Assembly (NCBI GenBank): GCA_030427905.1
Contig: JAUICL010000012.1
Span: 1-53,690, forward strand
Direction: 5' to 3'
Length of the DNA: 53,690 bases
From: Bacteroidia bacterium
GTDB lineage: Bacteria > Bacteroidota > Bacteroidia > Flavobacteriales_D > Cryomorphaceae
Part shown: in pieces, positions 40,938-51,065 of the stretch
Position numbering within the stretch: the first letter of the stretch is position 1
Layout of the letters: each line of letters begins with the position of its first letter
The notes under the pieces: model-generated
Databases searched by the model: none
What the model was told of the DNA's origin: nothing
What the model saw: the letters and a program-made list of their open reading frames with translations, nothing else
Program-made: the position numbers and the translations under genes

Positions 40938-41374
40938 CTGAAGGGGGAAGGTTCGCGTAGGTAGAGTTTTATTTTCCTATGATTCGCATGTTATTCTGGA
41001 GAAATCAGATTGGATAATTCCGCTGCGTTGTCCTCCCCCCCTGCCGGCTACCCACGTACCTTGGCGGGAAGAGCGATGTGATAATGAAAAAATTCCACGC
41101 CATACGACTCTCTCTTCATGCGGGAATCTGGAGCAGAACAGGGTTATTTCACCCAAACACACCCTTAACAGAAAGATAACCACGACAAACCCATTAATAC
41201 CTTCGATTAATTTCATATATTTGAATACTAACCAATTGATCTTACCGTCGCATTCTAGTTTGGGTGCACGTCTAAATACGTTTTGATATCTACTATTCTG
41301 TGGTCTTGAACTGAGGAAATCGCAAGGCTAACAGGAACTATCTAGACCAATTGCTAACCAATTAGTAAACCGAT

Positions 41375-41743
41375 ATGAAATCATTTCGCTTGGGGATGTT
41401 GCTACTTCTATTGATGGGAGTTTCAGCATATTCATTTTCCCAAAACGCTCAAGCTACTCTCCGACATGATGGAAGCTTGAAGCTCGATGTCGACCAGCCA
41501 CTCACGGAAGCGTACGAGGTTGACGCAACTCAGTTTAATTTTTACAATCTTGAAGAAGCAATCGCCTACTTCAAAGAAGTGAATACGGACCTCGTGATTT
41601 ACCGGCCCGTATTGCACAATGATCTAGTCATGGTCTATCTCCAATTGAAAAAGCAGCCAAGCTGGACAATTGAAGATTGGAACGCTTATCTCGAAGAGCA
41701 CAAGACTTTAAAAACCGCTGTTCAACACGATACAGCCAAATAA
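41375..41743 (+). CDS. Small secreted protein of unknown function
   Basis: A 122-residue protein with a clear signal peptide (MKSFRLGMLLLLLMGVSAYSFSQ) and a short mature domain rich in acidic and aromatic residues, including NFYNLEEAIAYFKEVNTD and SWTIEDWNAYLEEH. No family recognised. It lies 8 bp upstream of the 1408-residue choice-of-anchor L protein and is almost certainly co-transcribed with it, which suggests a helper or partner role (inference). No sorting domain, so probably periplasmic. Confidence 0.8.
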   Translation: MKSFRLGMLLLLLMGVSAYSFSQNAQATLRHDGSLKLDVDQPLTEAYEVDATQFNFYNLEEAIAYFKEVNTDLVIYRPVLHNDLVMVYLQLKKQPSWTIEDWNAYLEEHKTLKTAVQHDTAK

Positions 41744-41751
41744 GCCAGACC

Positions 41752-44700
41752 ATGAAAAAACTCAATACACTTTTAAGCACGGCCATGCTCTTTGTAAGTG
41801 CATTTGCATTTGCACAGATTGATGTGGTCTCTGTGAACAATAGCGACGACCTAGCGGACGTTCTCATTGGAGACGCTAGTGGTATAACCATTGTCAGTAC
41901 AAACTTGATCGGAGCCGACGGTTCTTGCGGAACATTCTCAGGAGGTGACTTCGGCTTTGAAGAGGGAATTCTCTTGACTTCTGGAATCGTTGGCAATGCT
42001 GTTGGGCCGAATTTGAGCGGTAGTATTTCAACAAATAATGGAACGCCAGGTGATCCAGCACTCGATCTCTTGGCATCGCCATTTTCGACGAATGATGCCG
42101 CCATCCTGGAAATTGTATTTATTCCGGAAGGCGATATTCTCGATTTCACCTATGTATTCGGATCAGATGAGTACAATGAATATGTATGTTCCACTTTCAA
42201 TGACGTCTTTGGATTCTTTCTTTCTGGTGGAGTATATACGGATGAAAACATAGCTCTGATTCCGGGTACCGATCCACCGATACCTGTGGCCATTAATAAT
42301 GTGAACAATGGCTCAATTGGGTCAAATGGATCTGAAGATAACTGCGCAGAAGACCAACTTGCTAATAGTGCTTACTTCGTAGACAACACAGATGGTTTAA
42401 CCATTGAATACGACGGCTACACTACACCTTTGAACGCGACCTTATCGGTTGAGCCTGGCACAGAATACACATTGAGATTAGCCATCGCAGATGCGGGTGA
42501 TTCCAGCTTCGATAGTGGTGTCTTTATTCAGGCTGGAAGCGTGGTTTCCGCCGTTTGTGATGCAGGTGAAATCGAAATAGTTGACCTCGGGTCGCTTGAG
42601 ATTTGCTTAGATGACTTAATGCCCGTTTACGATTTATCAAATAACGGAGATGGAACCAACGATGAGTACGTCTACCTTTTAACTGACTTAGATCTGAACA
42701 TTCTGCAGATTGCCGATGGATTTATCGAAACAGGAGATTGGACATCTGGAGAGTACTTGCTTTGGGGGTTGAGTTATTCCGGAAACATTCAGGGCCTAAT
42801 GGTGGGCGCCAATGCTGGTGACCTTAGTTCACCTGGATGCTATGAACTTTCAAATCAGCTCACGCTTGTGATAGTTGATGACTGCGATCCGTATGATTGC
42901 GAAGAGCTTATGGCCAATATTGGTGATAGCTGCGATGACGGCGACGATATGACCGTGAACGACATGGTGAGTGAGAGCTGCGAATGTGCTGGCGAATTGA
43001 TCGTATACGATTGTCCAGACCTCATGATGAATCTTGGTGACGCATGCGAGGCAGGCGGCTTGTCAGGAACTATTATGGAAGGATGTGAATGTGTTCCAAA
43101 CCAGGTAAATGAAGGTTGTGAAAATTACGCTCTATTCCTGTCTGACAACGTTGACGGAATGTCGCACATCTATCGAGTAGATGTCTCGGGAAGCACAGGA
43201 ACTATGACTTGGCTCAAGAGCTTTGACTACACAACGCATATCGCCTATGATCAAACGGAAGACCTGCTCTATGTGGTACGTGCTGAAAACGGCTCCTTCC
43301 GCACCCTTGACGTAAGTGTTGTAGATGGAGTAGCTTCTCCCGAAACTGCAACAGATGTTCCGCTAGGCTCGGCTGTTGCTGTTGGGATGTCGCCAGACGG
43401 AGAACTCATAGTAGGTAGCCAAGACTCTCAGGAACTATCTATTGTGCACACAGGAGATGGCACTATCAGTTATTATGCAGATGCAGCCATTCAAGGTGGT
43501 GATTTTGTAATCGGAAATGACGGGACACCCATACTTGCCACAAGAAATGGTGGGGTATTGTACGCTGTTTTCCCGGGATTCATGAACATGTTAATCGGAA
43601 CCAGCAGCCCTCAAGTAACTGGACTAGCCGTGTTAGAAAGTGGTGAATTACTCTTCTCTGAAGCTGGGAGTTCTAGCTTGACAGGAAGAGCTATGGACGG
43701 TACCGACAATGGCATGACGGTTGATCTCATGTTGGATGGATCACCATTCACCGCTTCCAATGGCGACCTGGCCTATGGGTGCATGGACCCCGAGCCTGTG
43801 TTTGAAGGGTGTAACAATTTTATGACGTATTACGTCAATCACGGCCCAGGCGTATCTGGCTCAAACCTTTACAAGGTTGATTTTGTCGGCAATGAAGCCG
43901 TATTGACCCACGAATTAAACGTGAACTACCAGATTCACATGGGTATGAATGCCGAAGATGGCGTGGTATACCTTGCGAATGCAAATGGGAATTTCATTGA
44001 GTTCTTTGACGTGGCTACTTCCACAGTTTCTGGAAACCTTCCTATCGTTGGTGACATCAATCAACTGTATGCCGTAGTATACAATCCTGCTGACGAACTA
44101 CTCTATGTAGGGGATAGTGGTGACGATGAAATATACACCATAGACCTTACAACGGGTATTGCCACATTCTATGCAGACGCTCCAGTGCAAGGAGGTGACT
44201 TGGTATTCCAAGAAGGAATTCTCTATTTAGCGAAGCGCTCTACAGACGACCTATTTACCGTAGTAGCAGATGGAGATGGCGTACCAGATGGCGTTTCAGA
44301 CGCCACTCTCATTGGCTCACTCCCCGACGAGACGAATGGTATGGCCGCTGCCAACAACACAACAAGTCTAATTTGTGCAAGCTATGGAACTTCCACCTTC
44401 TCGGAGATCAGCAATACGGATGGCACCTTGATCCAAGAATATCTGGTTACTCTAGGTGGCGATCCATTCCCCATTCGCCATGGAGACATGGCATCAGGAT
44501 GTGCTGATGGCGAAGGTGGCGAAGATGGTTGTGACTACAAACTCTACTACACTCATCAGCCACAGGGTGGAAACTACTCGCTGAATAGCGTCGTGCTGAA
44601 TAACGATGGAACAGCCACTGTCACTGAATTCATGGCCGACCTTCCATCTTCTCATATTGCTCTATCGCCAGATGGTGATTTAATTTACATTGTAGGTGGA

Positions 44701-45978
44701 AGCAATTTGGACATTTACGAAGTGTCATCTGGCCTAATCATCTCAACCGTACCGATCGTAAATGAATCAGGTGCCGGTCTTTCTGGATTCCCTGCTGCAG
44801 TGTGTGGTGATGACGGAACGCTGTATGTTGCAGGTGGTGGAAACAAGGTTTATACACTAGCCCTGGATGGCACAGCCACTGCCATCGCATCAAACGCGGG
44901 TGTCAATGGCGGAGATCTCGTTTTTGCCGCAGGCGACTTATGGTTGATCAATAGATCATCGAATACGTTCATCAATATTACTGACCCTGGAAACGACTTT
45001 GTAGTTCCAGTTACCGAAATCAACGGTGCAGCTGTTCTAGAGAATGGCAATGTATTGGTAGCCGATGGAAATGGTGATGGGCTATTCAAAGAGATTGACC
45101 TTAATTCGCTTGACATCGTTGACACTTACGAAACGGGCTTAGCCCTATTCAATGGTGATATGGCTGGCAGATGCTTGTCTTCTGAGCCAGTGATAGAAGA
45201 AGGATCGTGCTACGCCGAAAAAGTAGTGGAGCGTATCGAAGGCACCACGTTGGGTGGTGGGGCCATTCCTGCAAACAGGAATGATGAAAACCAGGCGCTC
45301 GGAATGCCTGAGCGCACGGATGAAATAGTCTTCTTGTCACTTGGTTATGATGGAGGCATCATTCTAGGCTTTGATGGATCCGTGCCAAACGAAGACGGCG
45401 ACGACATTGAAGTAGTAGAAACCACATTTGGAGATCAAGATTGCGACTCGTACCCAGAGTATGCCGATGTATACGTTTCAATGGACGGGGTAGATTATCA
45501 ATTTGCCAAAACCGTTTGTAAGAATGATGCATTTGTCGACATCAGTGATGCAGGCGACATGGACTACATTATGTATGTGAAGATCATGAACAACAACGAG
45601 CTTTCTTCGACTAGCGATGGATACGACCTCGATGGTGTTGTAGCACTTCACAATTGTGATGATGAACCAAATGATGAAGAAGGTGGAATTGATAGTCCGG
45701 CAATTGTAATGGAAAGTGGCGATAAATTGAGCTCGTTCCCAAATCCTGTTACAGAGCAATCGACTATTCAATTCACAGCGCAATCAGAAGGCCATGCCCT
45801 ACTTGAAATTTACGACATGAATGGACGAGTAGTTACTTCAATTCTCAACCAAGAAGTTGTTGCGGACACCCCATATCAGCTCAATTTCGACGTATCGAAT
45901 TTGACCAATGGCATCTACATATATAAGCTGACAACAAACACTGGAGTAACCATTGATAAAATTATTGTCAATAAATAG
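41752..45978 (+). CDS. Giant T9SS surface protein: choice-of-anchor L plus propellers, paralog 3
   Basis: About 1408 residues from the ATG at 41752, which begins the signal peptide (MKKLNTLLSTAMLFVSAFAFAQ). Order: choice-of-anchor L domain (LADVLIGDASGITI to NDVFGFFLSGG and beyond, about 28-260), two Cys-rich modules (CEELMANIGDSCDDGDD...CECAG and CPDLMMNLGDACEAGG...CECVP, about 383-455), three propeller segments (CENYALFLSDNVDGMSHIYRV, CNNFMTYYVNHGPGVSGSNLYKV, CDYKLYYTHQPQGGNYSLNSV), the discoidin-like domain (CYAEKVVERIEG to DGYDLDGVVALHNC) and a T9SS sorting domain (SSFPNPVTEQSTIQF to KIIVNK). It ends in a strong terminator. Likely a surface adhesin or glycan-binding fibre. Confidence 0.9.
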   Translation: MKKLNTLLSTAMLFVSAFAFAQIDVVSVNNSDDLADVLIGDASGITIVSTNLIGADGSCGTFSGGDFGFEEGILLTSGIVGNAVGPNLSGSISTNNGTPGDPALDLLASPFSTNDAAILEIVFIPEGDILDFTYVFGSDEYNEYVCSTFNDVFGFFLSGGVYTDENIALIPGTDPPIPVAINNVNNGSIGSNGSEDNCAEDQLANSAYFVDNTDGLTIEYDGYTTPLNATLSVEPGTEYTLRLAIADAGDSSFDSGVFIQAGSVVSAVCDAGEIEIVDLGSLEICLDDLMPVYDLSNNGDGTNDEYVYLLTDLDLNILQIADGFIETGDWTSGEYLLWGLSYSGNIQGLMVGANAGDLSSPGCYELSNQLTLVIVDDCDPYDCEELMANIGDSCDDGDDMTVNDMVSESCECAGELIVYDCPDLMMNLGDACEAGGLSGTIMEGCECVPNQVNEGCENYALFLSDNVDGMSHIYRVDVSGSTGTMTWLKSFDYTTHIAYDQTEDLLYVVRAENGSFRTLDVSVVDGVASPETATDVPLGSAVAVGMSPDGELIVGSQDSQELSIVHTGDGTISYYADAAIQGGDFVIGNDGTPILATRNGGVLYAVFPGFMNMLIGTSSPQVTGLAVLESGELLFSEAGSSSLTGRAMDGTDNGMTVDLMLDGSPFTASNGDLAYGCMDPEPVFEGCNNFMTYYVNHGPGVSGSNLYKVDFVGNEAVLTHELNVNYQIHMGMNAEDGVVYLANANGNFIEFFDVATSTVSGNLPIVGDINQLYAVVYNPADELLYVGDSGDDEIYTIDLTTGIATFYADAPVQGGDLVFQEGILYLAKRSTDDLFTVVADGDGVPDGVSDATLIGSLPDETNGMAAANNTTSLICASYGTSTFSEISNTDGTLIQEYLVTLGGDPFPIRHGDMASGCADGEGGEDGCDYKLYYTHQPQGGNYSLNSVVLNNDGTATVTEFMADLPSSHIALSPDGDLIYIVGGSNLDIYEVSSGLIISTVPIVNESGAGLSGFPAAVCGDDGTLYVAGGGNKVYTLALDGTATAIASNAGVNGGDLVFAAGDLWLINRSSNTFINITDPGNDFVVPVTEINGAAVLENGNVLVADGNGDGLFKEIDLNSLDIVDTYETGLALFNGDMAGRCLSSEPVIEEGSCYAEKVVERIEGTTLGGGAIPANRNDENQALGMPERTDEIVFLSLGYDGGIILGFDGSVPNEDGDDIEVVETTFGDQDCDSYPEYADVYVSMDGVDYQFAKTVCKNDAFVDISDAGDMDYIMYVKIMNNNELSSTSDGYDLDGVVALHNCDDEPNDEEGGIDSPAIVMESGDKLSSFPNPVTEQSTIQFTAQSEGHALLEIYDMNGRVVTSILNQEVVADTPYQLNFDVSNLTNGIYIYKLTTNTGVTIDKIIVNK

Positions 45979-46028
45979 GCTTATATGAATTGAGTGTAAA
46001 CTTATTACTGCTATGTACTAAGTCGCAA

Positions 46029-46062
46029 GCCCGGGAGAATGATCTTCCGGGCATTTGCTTTT
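46029..46062 (+). terminator. Intrinsic terminator after paralog 3
   Basis: A 10-bp stem GCCCGGGAGA/TCTTCCGGGC (one G-T pair) with a 4-base loop atga, followed by atttgctttt. It lies 51 bp after the stop at 45978 and separates this operon from the next. Confidence 0.85.
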
Positions 46063-46272
46063 CACAATTTCATTCATCACCAAAATTTCACAATTAAGCC
46101 ACATTTTCCAACACTACACCTTATATATACACTCATTCGAAGAAATGAACCTAAACAAATAGGATATAGGTAGAATTCCCAGAACCCACGCAGTTCGCCA
46201 ATACCCGAAAGAAAGGCGGGTTTAACACAAAATTAAATTTGAAAATCATATAATTTTTTATCGATACTCCTA

Positions 46273-46302
46273 TTGACTTGGTCGATATAATTCGTAAATT
46301 TG
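46273..46302 (+). promoter_or_regulatory. Bacteroidota-type promoter for the dockerin/cohesin operon
   Basis: TTG at 46273-46275 and TAAATTTG at 46295-46302, an exact match to TAnnTTTG, with 19 bases between. Transcription would start near 46309, leaving a leader of about 75 bases before the ATG at 46383. Confidence 0.7.
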
Positions 46303-46382
46303 GGGGATGCTGTATTCAGACCTGAAGCCTTTCAGGTGGTTTTCAGCGATGTTTACAAACGTTTAACCAATATCATTTAACT

Positions 46383-49300
46383 ATGAAGAAACAGTTTACT
46401 GAACTGATTGGAGTATGCTTTACTCTGGTCTTATTATTAATTGGCACATCAGGTGTACAGGCGCAGTATTGCGATGTAGACGATGGTGGAAACACCACGG
46501 ATGACTGGTTAGCTGGCGTAGAATTTGCTGGCATTGATAATGAAAGTGGTAGCACAGTTTACACTGACTACACGGACATTTCAGGAGTCGTGGTTCCGGG
46601 CCAAACTTACCCGTTCACCGCTACCATCGGTAATAGTGCAACGTGGGATCAATATGTCACCGTATTCATCGACTGGAATGGCGATGAATCTTGGAACAAT
46701 GAAGATGAGCGGTATGATATTGGCAACTGTGCATCAAACAACTGTACAGTAACCGCTGACATCCTAGTTCCTGCTGGCCTTCCTAGTGGCGAAGTAAGAA
46801 TGCGAGTTATCGAGAACTATTTCTCTGCGGTACCTGACGCATGTACACCGGGGACATACAGTGAAACAGAAGACTACACACTTCAAGTGCAGGGTGATGG
46901 TAGCTGTCAGCTGCCTATTTTCTCGTATGATGTTATAGACGACTGTGAAGCTTTTACTTATTCTGTAACTGCAACACTCACAGACTTCAATGAGAACACG
47001 TTTATTACGATCTCAATGGTTCGTTCTGACGATGTTGAAGTGGATGACGTAACTCTTCCTTTCGTTCTTGAAGGTCAAACAGTTAACGTAATTGAAAATC
47101 TTCCGTTTGGAGTTTCGGTTTCTGCTACTATTTCGGCAGGTCCTGATTGTTCAACTTCGCGTTCTTGGTCGGAAATTGGACTATGTCCTCCACCTAACAA
47201 CGAGTGTGTTGACGCCATTGCAATTGCATGTGGTGAAACATCATCAGGTTCAACTGAAAACGCTTCACCAGTTGAAGGATTTGCTCCTGAATTTGGCACA
47301 TGTGGAACAACGTACACTGGTGCTCCGGCAGTATGGTACGAGTTTACGCACGGCAATAACGCTTTAGTAGACGTTTCTCTAGCTGGTTCATCTTATGACA
47401 CTAAGCTTTTTGTTGTTTCAGGTACTTGTGAAGAGTTTGCATGTTTAGCTGGAAACGACGATAGCGGTGGACTTCAGTCGGCCTTGCAATTTGAAGCTGA
47501 AGAAAATGAGACTTACTACATTATCGTAACGGGTTACGCTGCAAACTTCGGTGATTACGAATTGGCAGTTGATTGTCAAGACATTTTCTGTATAGACCCT
47601 GAATTGACTGTTTCTGCAGTAGATGCTGATGGTCTTGCCATAGAAGGATGTTTGGATGTAACTGAGGGCTATAGAGTAGAAGTTTCACTAACAGGAGGTG
47701 AAGGAAACGCAACCTACACTGTAACTGCTGGTGATAGCACTGCTACCATGGCATCGGGTGAAACTCACATTTTCGGGATTTACGCTCCAGGAACAACGGT
47801 TAACGTAACCGTAGTTGGTGATGAAGATCCACTTTGTGGAACAAGTGGTTCTGTATCAACGGAAGTTTGTCCACCAGAAAATGACTCATGTGCCGATGCT
47901 GTTGCTCTAGAATGTGGAGTACCCGTATTCGGAACGACCATAGGAGCTGAATTAGACGCTACTTGTGGTTTTGCCGGAGTCGAAAGACAAGGTGTATGGT
48001 ATACATTTACACAAGAAGGTCCGAACGTAGTTAGCCTAGAGACCTGTTTCGAGGGTACAAACTTCGACACTGACATTAGTGTATTTACAGGAGATGACTG
48101 CGACAACTTATCGTGTTTTACAGGCTTTAGCACAGATGGATTCACTGATGGTGTATTTGCATGTGAATTTGCAGGTTTTGCTGCTGGTGGAGCAGATGCC
48201 GTATTTAACGCAGAAGGTGGTGTAACCTACTACATCCTAGTATCTGGGTTCAACACAGGTAACTTCGAACTATTGGCTTCATGTGAACCAATTCTTTGTG
48301 AAACTCCTGAATTGACTACATCAATTGTAGATGCTGAAGGAAACGGATTCGAAGGATGTCAAGAGCCAGGTACCGAGTTCTATATCAATGTAGACCTTGC
48401 TGGCGGAAGTGGAAACGCTACTTATACTGTTTCAGCAACGTTGAACTTCGCAACTGTTTCAGAAGTAGTTGACGCTGATGGTTCAGTTCAATTTGGGCCT
48501 TACACGGCTGGAGCTGTCGTAGACATTGCTGCTATAGGTATTGATGATGACAATTGTGAAGTATTTGGTATTGGATCACTTGATGTTTGTCCTCCACCAA
48601 ACGACCTTTGTTCAGAAGCATTACCACTACCATGTAACGGTTCTTATATCGGAAACACTGTAGGTGGTACAGATGACTTAACTTGTAATTTCGGAAACGT
48701 TCGTCGTGGAGTATGGTTTGTTTATACTGCAGGTGATGATGACATTCAAGTTTCTATGGAAACATGTCACCCAGGAACCAACTTCGATACAGACCTATCA
48801 GTATTTACTGGAGCTGACTGTGACAACCTTGAGTGTTTCACAGGTTTCAGCGGTGATGGATACATCGATGGAGAATCAGGGTGTACTTTTGCTGGATTTG
48901 CTGCAGGTGGGCCTGATGCTACGTTTACAGCAGCTGCTGGGGAAACTTACTACATTCTATTGAGTGGTTTCGGAACAACTAGCTTTGGTGACTACGAACT
49001 GCATGTTACTTGTCAAAACCTTGCCTGTACTCCAACTGTAACAGCCACGCCTGTTGCCGATGCTGAAGGCACCCCACTTGAGGACTGTGTCCCAGAAGAT
49101 GGTGAATACTATGTTAGCGTTGAGCTAGAAGGTGGTTCAGATACAGAGCTATACCAACTTTCAGTAAATGGAGTTGATGCCGGGGCCCCTGTTTCTACAG
49201 GTACTACTACAGTAGTTGGGCCAGTAGCAGCTCTAGAAACTGCTAACATCCTTGCAATTGGTACGGATGATGAGACATGCTCAGGCGCTGGATCGACGTT

Positions 49301-51038
49301 TGTTTCAGATATATGTCCACCTGCAAACGACCTTCCTTGTGATGCGTTGCCACTAGCCGTAGATGGAGTTCCAGTATCAGGAACAAATATCAATGCCAAT
49401 GGAGATGCTGGTGAGCCAAATGTTACTACCCAAGCTTCTGTTTGGTATACAATTGTTGGACCTGAGTCAGGCCGAGTTAACATTACTACTTGTAGCGCAA
49501 ACACGACTTTTGACACGCGTCTTTCAATACAGCAAGCTGGTGTTTGTGATGATTACAGTACTTACACGCAGTTAGCCTATAATGACGATAGTGCTTGTGA
49601 GTTTTCAGGACTGCAATCAACTATCGAAGTATGTGTTGAACCGGGAGAAACTTACTACGTTCAAGTAAGTGGTTTCGGATTAGCTGAAGGTGTTTTTGAT
49701 ATCACGGCTACTGAAGTTGATGGTGGAGTTTGTAACTGTGTGCTACCAGATCTAGGTCCTTCTGGATTCACATTCGCATCTACTTTCCCATTCTGTGATG
49801 ATATCGAGAACCCTGGGTACACCCTTGAGTTCTACACACCAGAAGATCTTGGTTCATCAGAGCTAATGATCTACACTTACACCATTGATGGTGAGGAGTT
49901 TATTCTCGAAATGGGACCAGGTGAAACTGTAGTACTTGAAACTATTTTCGCAATTACAGATATCGTTGCCATTACGGTAGATATTTCTGATTCAGACTGT
50001 GTTGGAGCAGATGGTTCGATCTATCCACTTTCAGGTAGCGTAACACAACCTGATGAGGCTTGTGATCCAGACTGTGAGGGCGTGCCAGGTGGACCAGCTC
50101 TACCGGGGACACCTTGTACAACAGATGCTGATGGTCCTGGTACTTACGATGTGAATTGTATTTGTCAAGACGCGCCAGAAAACAACACATGCGATATAGC
50201 TACGCCAATTGCATGTGGTGATGAGCTTACTGGAACTTTGGTTAATGCAAGTTTGACTGAAAACTGTAATAGTGTTGCCAGAGAAACAGTATGGTATGTG
50301 TACGAAGCAGAGACAGATGGACCTGTGGAGCTCACAACATGTGTAGATGGTACCACCTTGGATACAGATATCAGTATGTATACTGGCCCAAGCTGTGATG
50401 AATTGACCTGCTTCACTGGATGGGGTGGCTTTGGATATATCGATGGAGCTAGTGACTGTCCGGTACAAGGGTTTGCCTCTTCCGGAGTCTTCGAAGCTGT
50501 TGCTGGAGAGACTTACTACATCGCTGTACACCCATTCTCACTTGGTGATGTTGGAGAATTCGCCATCTCATTGTTATGTGCTGATGAAGCATCAATCTCA
50601 GGTACAGTTGCAAATGCATGTGGTGAGCGCGATGTTACATTGAGTTTCTACGAAGCAGGAACTGACGTTATGGCTTACTCATATACTACTGACATGGTTG
50701 ATGGTTCATACTCTGTAGCTGATGTAGCAACAGGTACTTGGGACATCATTGTTAAAGTAGATGGAGCTCTTGCAAACGGTTTCGCTGGAGTTGAAATTGT
50801 CACTGGAGACAACTTACTCGAACTGGGTACAGTAGTTCTTGGAGACATTAACAACGATAACTCAGTGAATATCCTTGATGTATCGTTATTGAATGGTTCA
50901 TTCGGTGCGGTAGATGGAGATGCAAACTTCAATGCACTAGCTGATATGAACTGCGACGGTGGTATTACCATTATTGATGTATCCTTTGTTAACGCTGGAT
51001 TTAATCAAAATGGTGAATCAGCACCGATAATTGAATAA
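46383..51038 (+). CDS. Giant secreted repeat protein with C-terminal dockerin-like domain
   Basis: A 1551-residue secreted protein. Signal peptide (1-28), GEVED domain (about 38-170, with VFIDWNGDESWNNEDERYD and YSETEDYTLQV), then five PPC-like domains each opening with an NDxCxxA-type block (near residues 269, 497, 737, 979 and 1264), separated by CETPELTTSIVDAEG-type linkers, and one Cys-rich module near 1225-1260. The end is dockerin-like: GDINNDNSVNILD and ADMNCDGGITIID give two D-x-N-x-D-x6-D calcium loops about 36 residues apart (about 1487-1540). No T9SS sorting domain is seen. A promoter lies at 46273-46302 and the next gene starts 27 bp downstream with no terminator between. Confidence 0.9.
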   Translation: MKKQFTELIGVCFTLVLLLIGTSGVQAQYCDVDDGGNTTDDWLAGVEFAGIDNESGSTVYTDYTDISGVVVPGQTYPFTATIGNSATWDQYVTVFIDWNGDESWNNEDERYDIGNCASNNCTVTADILVPAGLPSGEVRMRVIENYFSAVPDACTPGTYSETEDYTLQVQGDGSCQLPIFSYDVIDDCEAFTYSVTATLTDFNENTFITISMVRSDDVEVDDVTLPFVLEGQTVNVIENLPFGVSVSATISAGPDCSTSRSWSEIGLCPPPNNECVDAIAIACGETSSGSTENASPVEGFAPEFGTCGTTYTGAPAVWYEFTHGNNALVDVSLAGSSYDTKLFVVSGTCEEFACLAGNDDSGGLQSALQFEAEENETYYIIVTGYAANFGDYELAVDCQDIFCIDPELTVSAVDADGLAIEGCLDVTEGYRVEVSLTGGEGNATYTVTAGDSTATMASGETHIFGIYAPGTTVNVTVVGDEDPLCGTSGSVSTEVCPPENDSCADAVALECGVPVFGTTIGAELDATCGFAGVERQGVWYTFTQEGPNVVSLETCFEGTNFDTDISVFTGDDCDNLSCFTGFSTDGFTDGVFACEFAGFAAGGADAVFNAEGGVTYYILVSGFNTGNFELLASCEPILCETPELTTSIVDAEGNGFEGCQEPGTEFYINVDLAGGSGNATYTVSATLNFATVSEVVDADGSVQFGPYTAGAVVDIAAIGIDDDNCEVFGIGSLDVCPPPNDLCSEALPLPCNGSYIGNTVGGTDDLTCNFGNVRRGVWFVYTAGDDDIQVSMETCHPGTNFDTDLSVFTGADCDNLECFTGFSGDGYIDGESGCTFAGFAAGGPDATFTAAAGETYYILLSGFGTTSFGDYELHVTCQNLACTPTVTATPVADAEGTPLEDCVPEDGEYYVSVELEGGSDTELYQLSVNGVDAGAPVSTGTTTVVGPVAALETANILAIGTDDETCSGAGSTFVSDICPPANDLPCDALPLAVDGVPVSGTNINANGDAGEPNVTTQASVWYTIVGPESGRVNITTCSANTTFDTRLSIQQAGVCDDYSTYTQLAYNDDSACEFSGLQSTIEVCVEPGETYYVQVSGFGLAEGVFDITATEVDGGVCNCVLPDLGPSGFTFASTFPFCDDIENPGYTLEFYTPEDLGSSELMIYTYTIDGEEFILEMGPGETVVLETIFAITDIVAITVDISDSDCVGADGSIYPLSGSVTQPDEACDPDCEGVPGGPALPGTPCTTDADGPGTYDVNCICQDAPENNTCDIATPIACGDELTGTLVNASLTENCNSVARETVWYVYEAETDGPVELTTCVDGTTLDTDISMYTGPSCDELTCFTGWGGFGYIDGASDCPVQGFASSGVFEAVAGETYYIAVHPFSLGDVGEFAISLLCADEASISGTVANACGERDVTLSFYEAGTDVMAYSYTTDMVDGSYSVADVATGTWDIIVKVDGALANGFAGVEIVTGDNLLELGTVVLGDINNDNSVNILDVSLLNGSFGAVDGDANFNALADMNCDGGITIIDVSFVNAGFNQNGESAPIIE
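47188..50580 (+). repeat. Five PPC-like domain repeats in the dockerin protein
   Basis: In-frame repeats of about 230-285 codons starting near 47188, 47871, 48592, 49318 and 50173. Each has ND(x)CxxA...C, a VWYTF/VWFVY strand, a NFDTDISVFTGDDCDNL-type strand and a GETYYILVSGF strand. The second, third and fifth share CFTGFSxDGxxDG. Divergence between copies is high at DNA level. Confidence 0.85.
50841..51002 (+). other. Dockerin-like duplicated calcium-loop domain
   Basis: Encodes GDINNDNSVNILDVSLLN and ADMNCDGGITIIDVSFVN, two loops with Asp/Asn at positions 1, 3, 5 and 12, each followed by a short helix (V-S-L-L-N and V-S-F-V-N), the layout of type I dockerins. Confidence 0.7.
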
Positions 51039-51065
51039 TGCTTGAAACGAATAAAATCTATAGAA

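Noticed and set aside
41216-41223. TATATTTG as a promoter -7 element for the operon at 41375
   Set aside because: It matches TAnnTTTG but has no -33 TTG at a proper distance and is about 150 bp from the start; other weak candidates lie closer, so no call was made.
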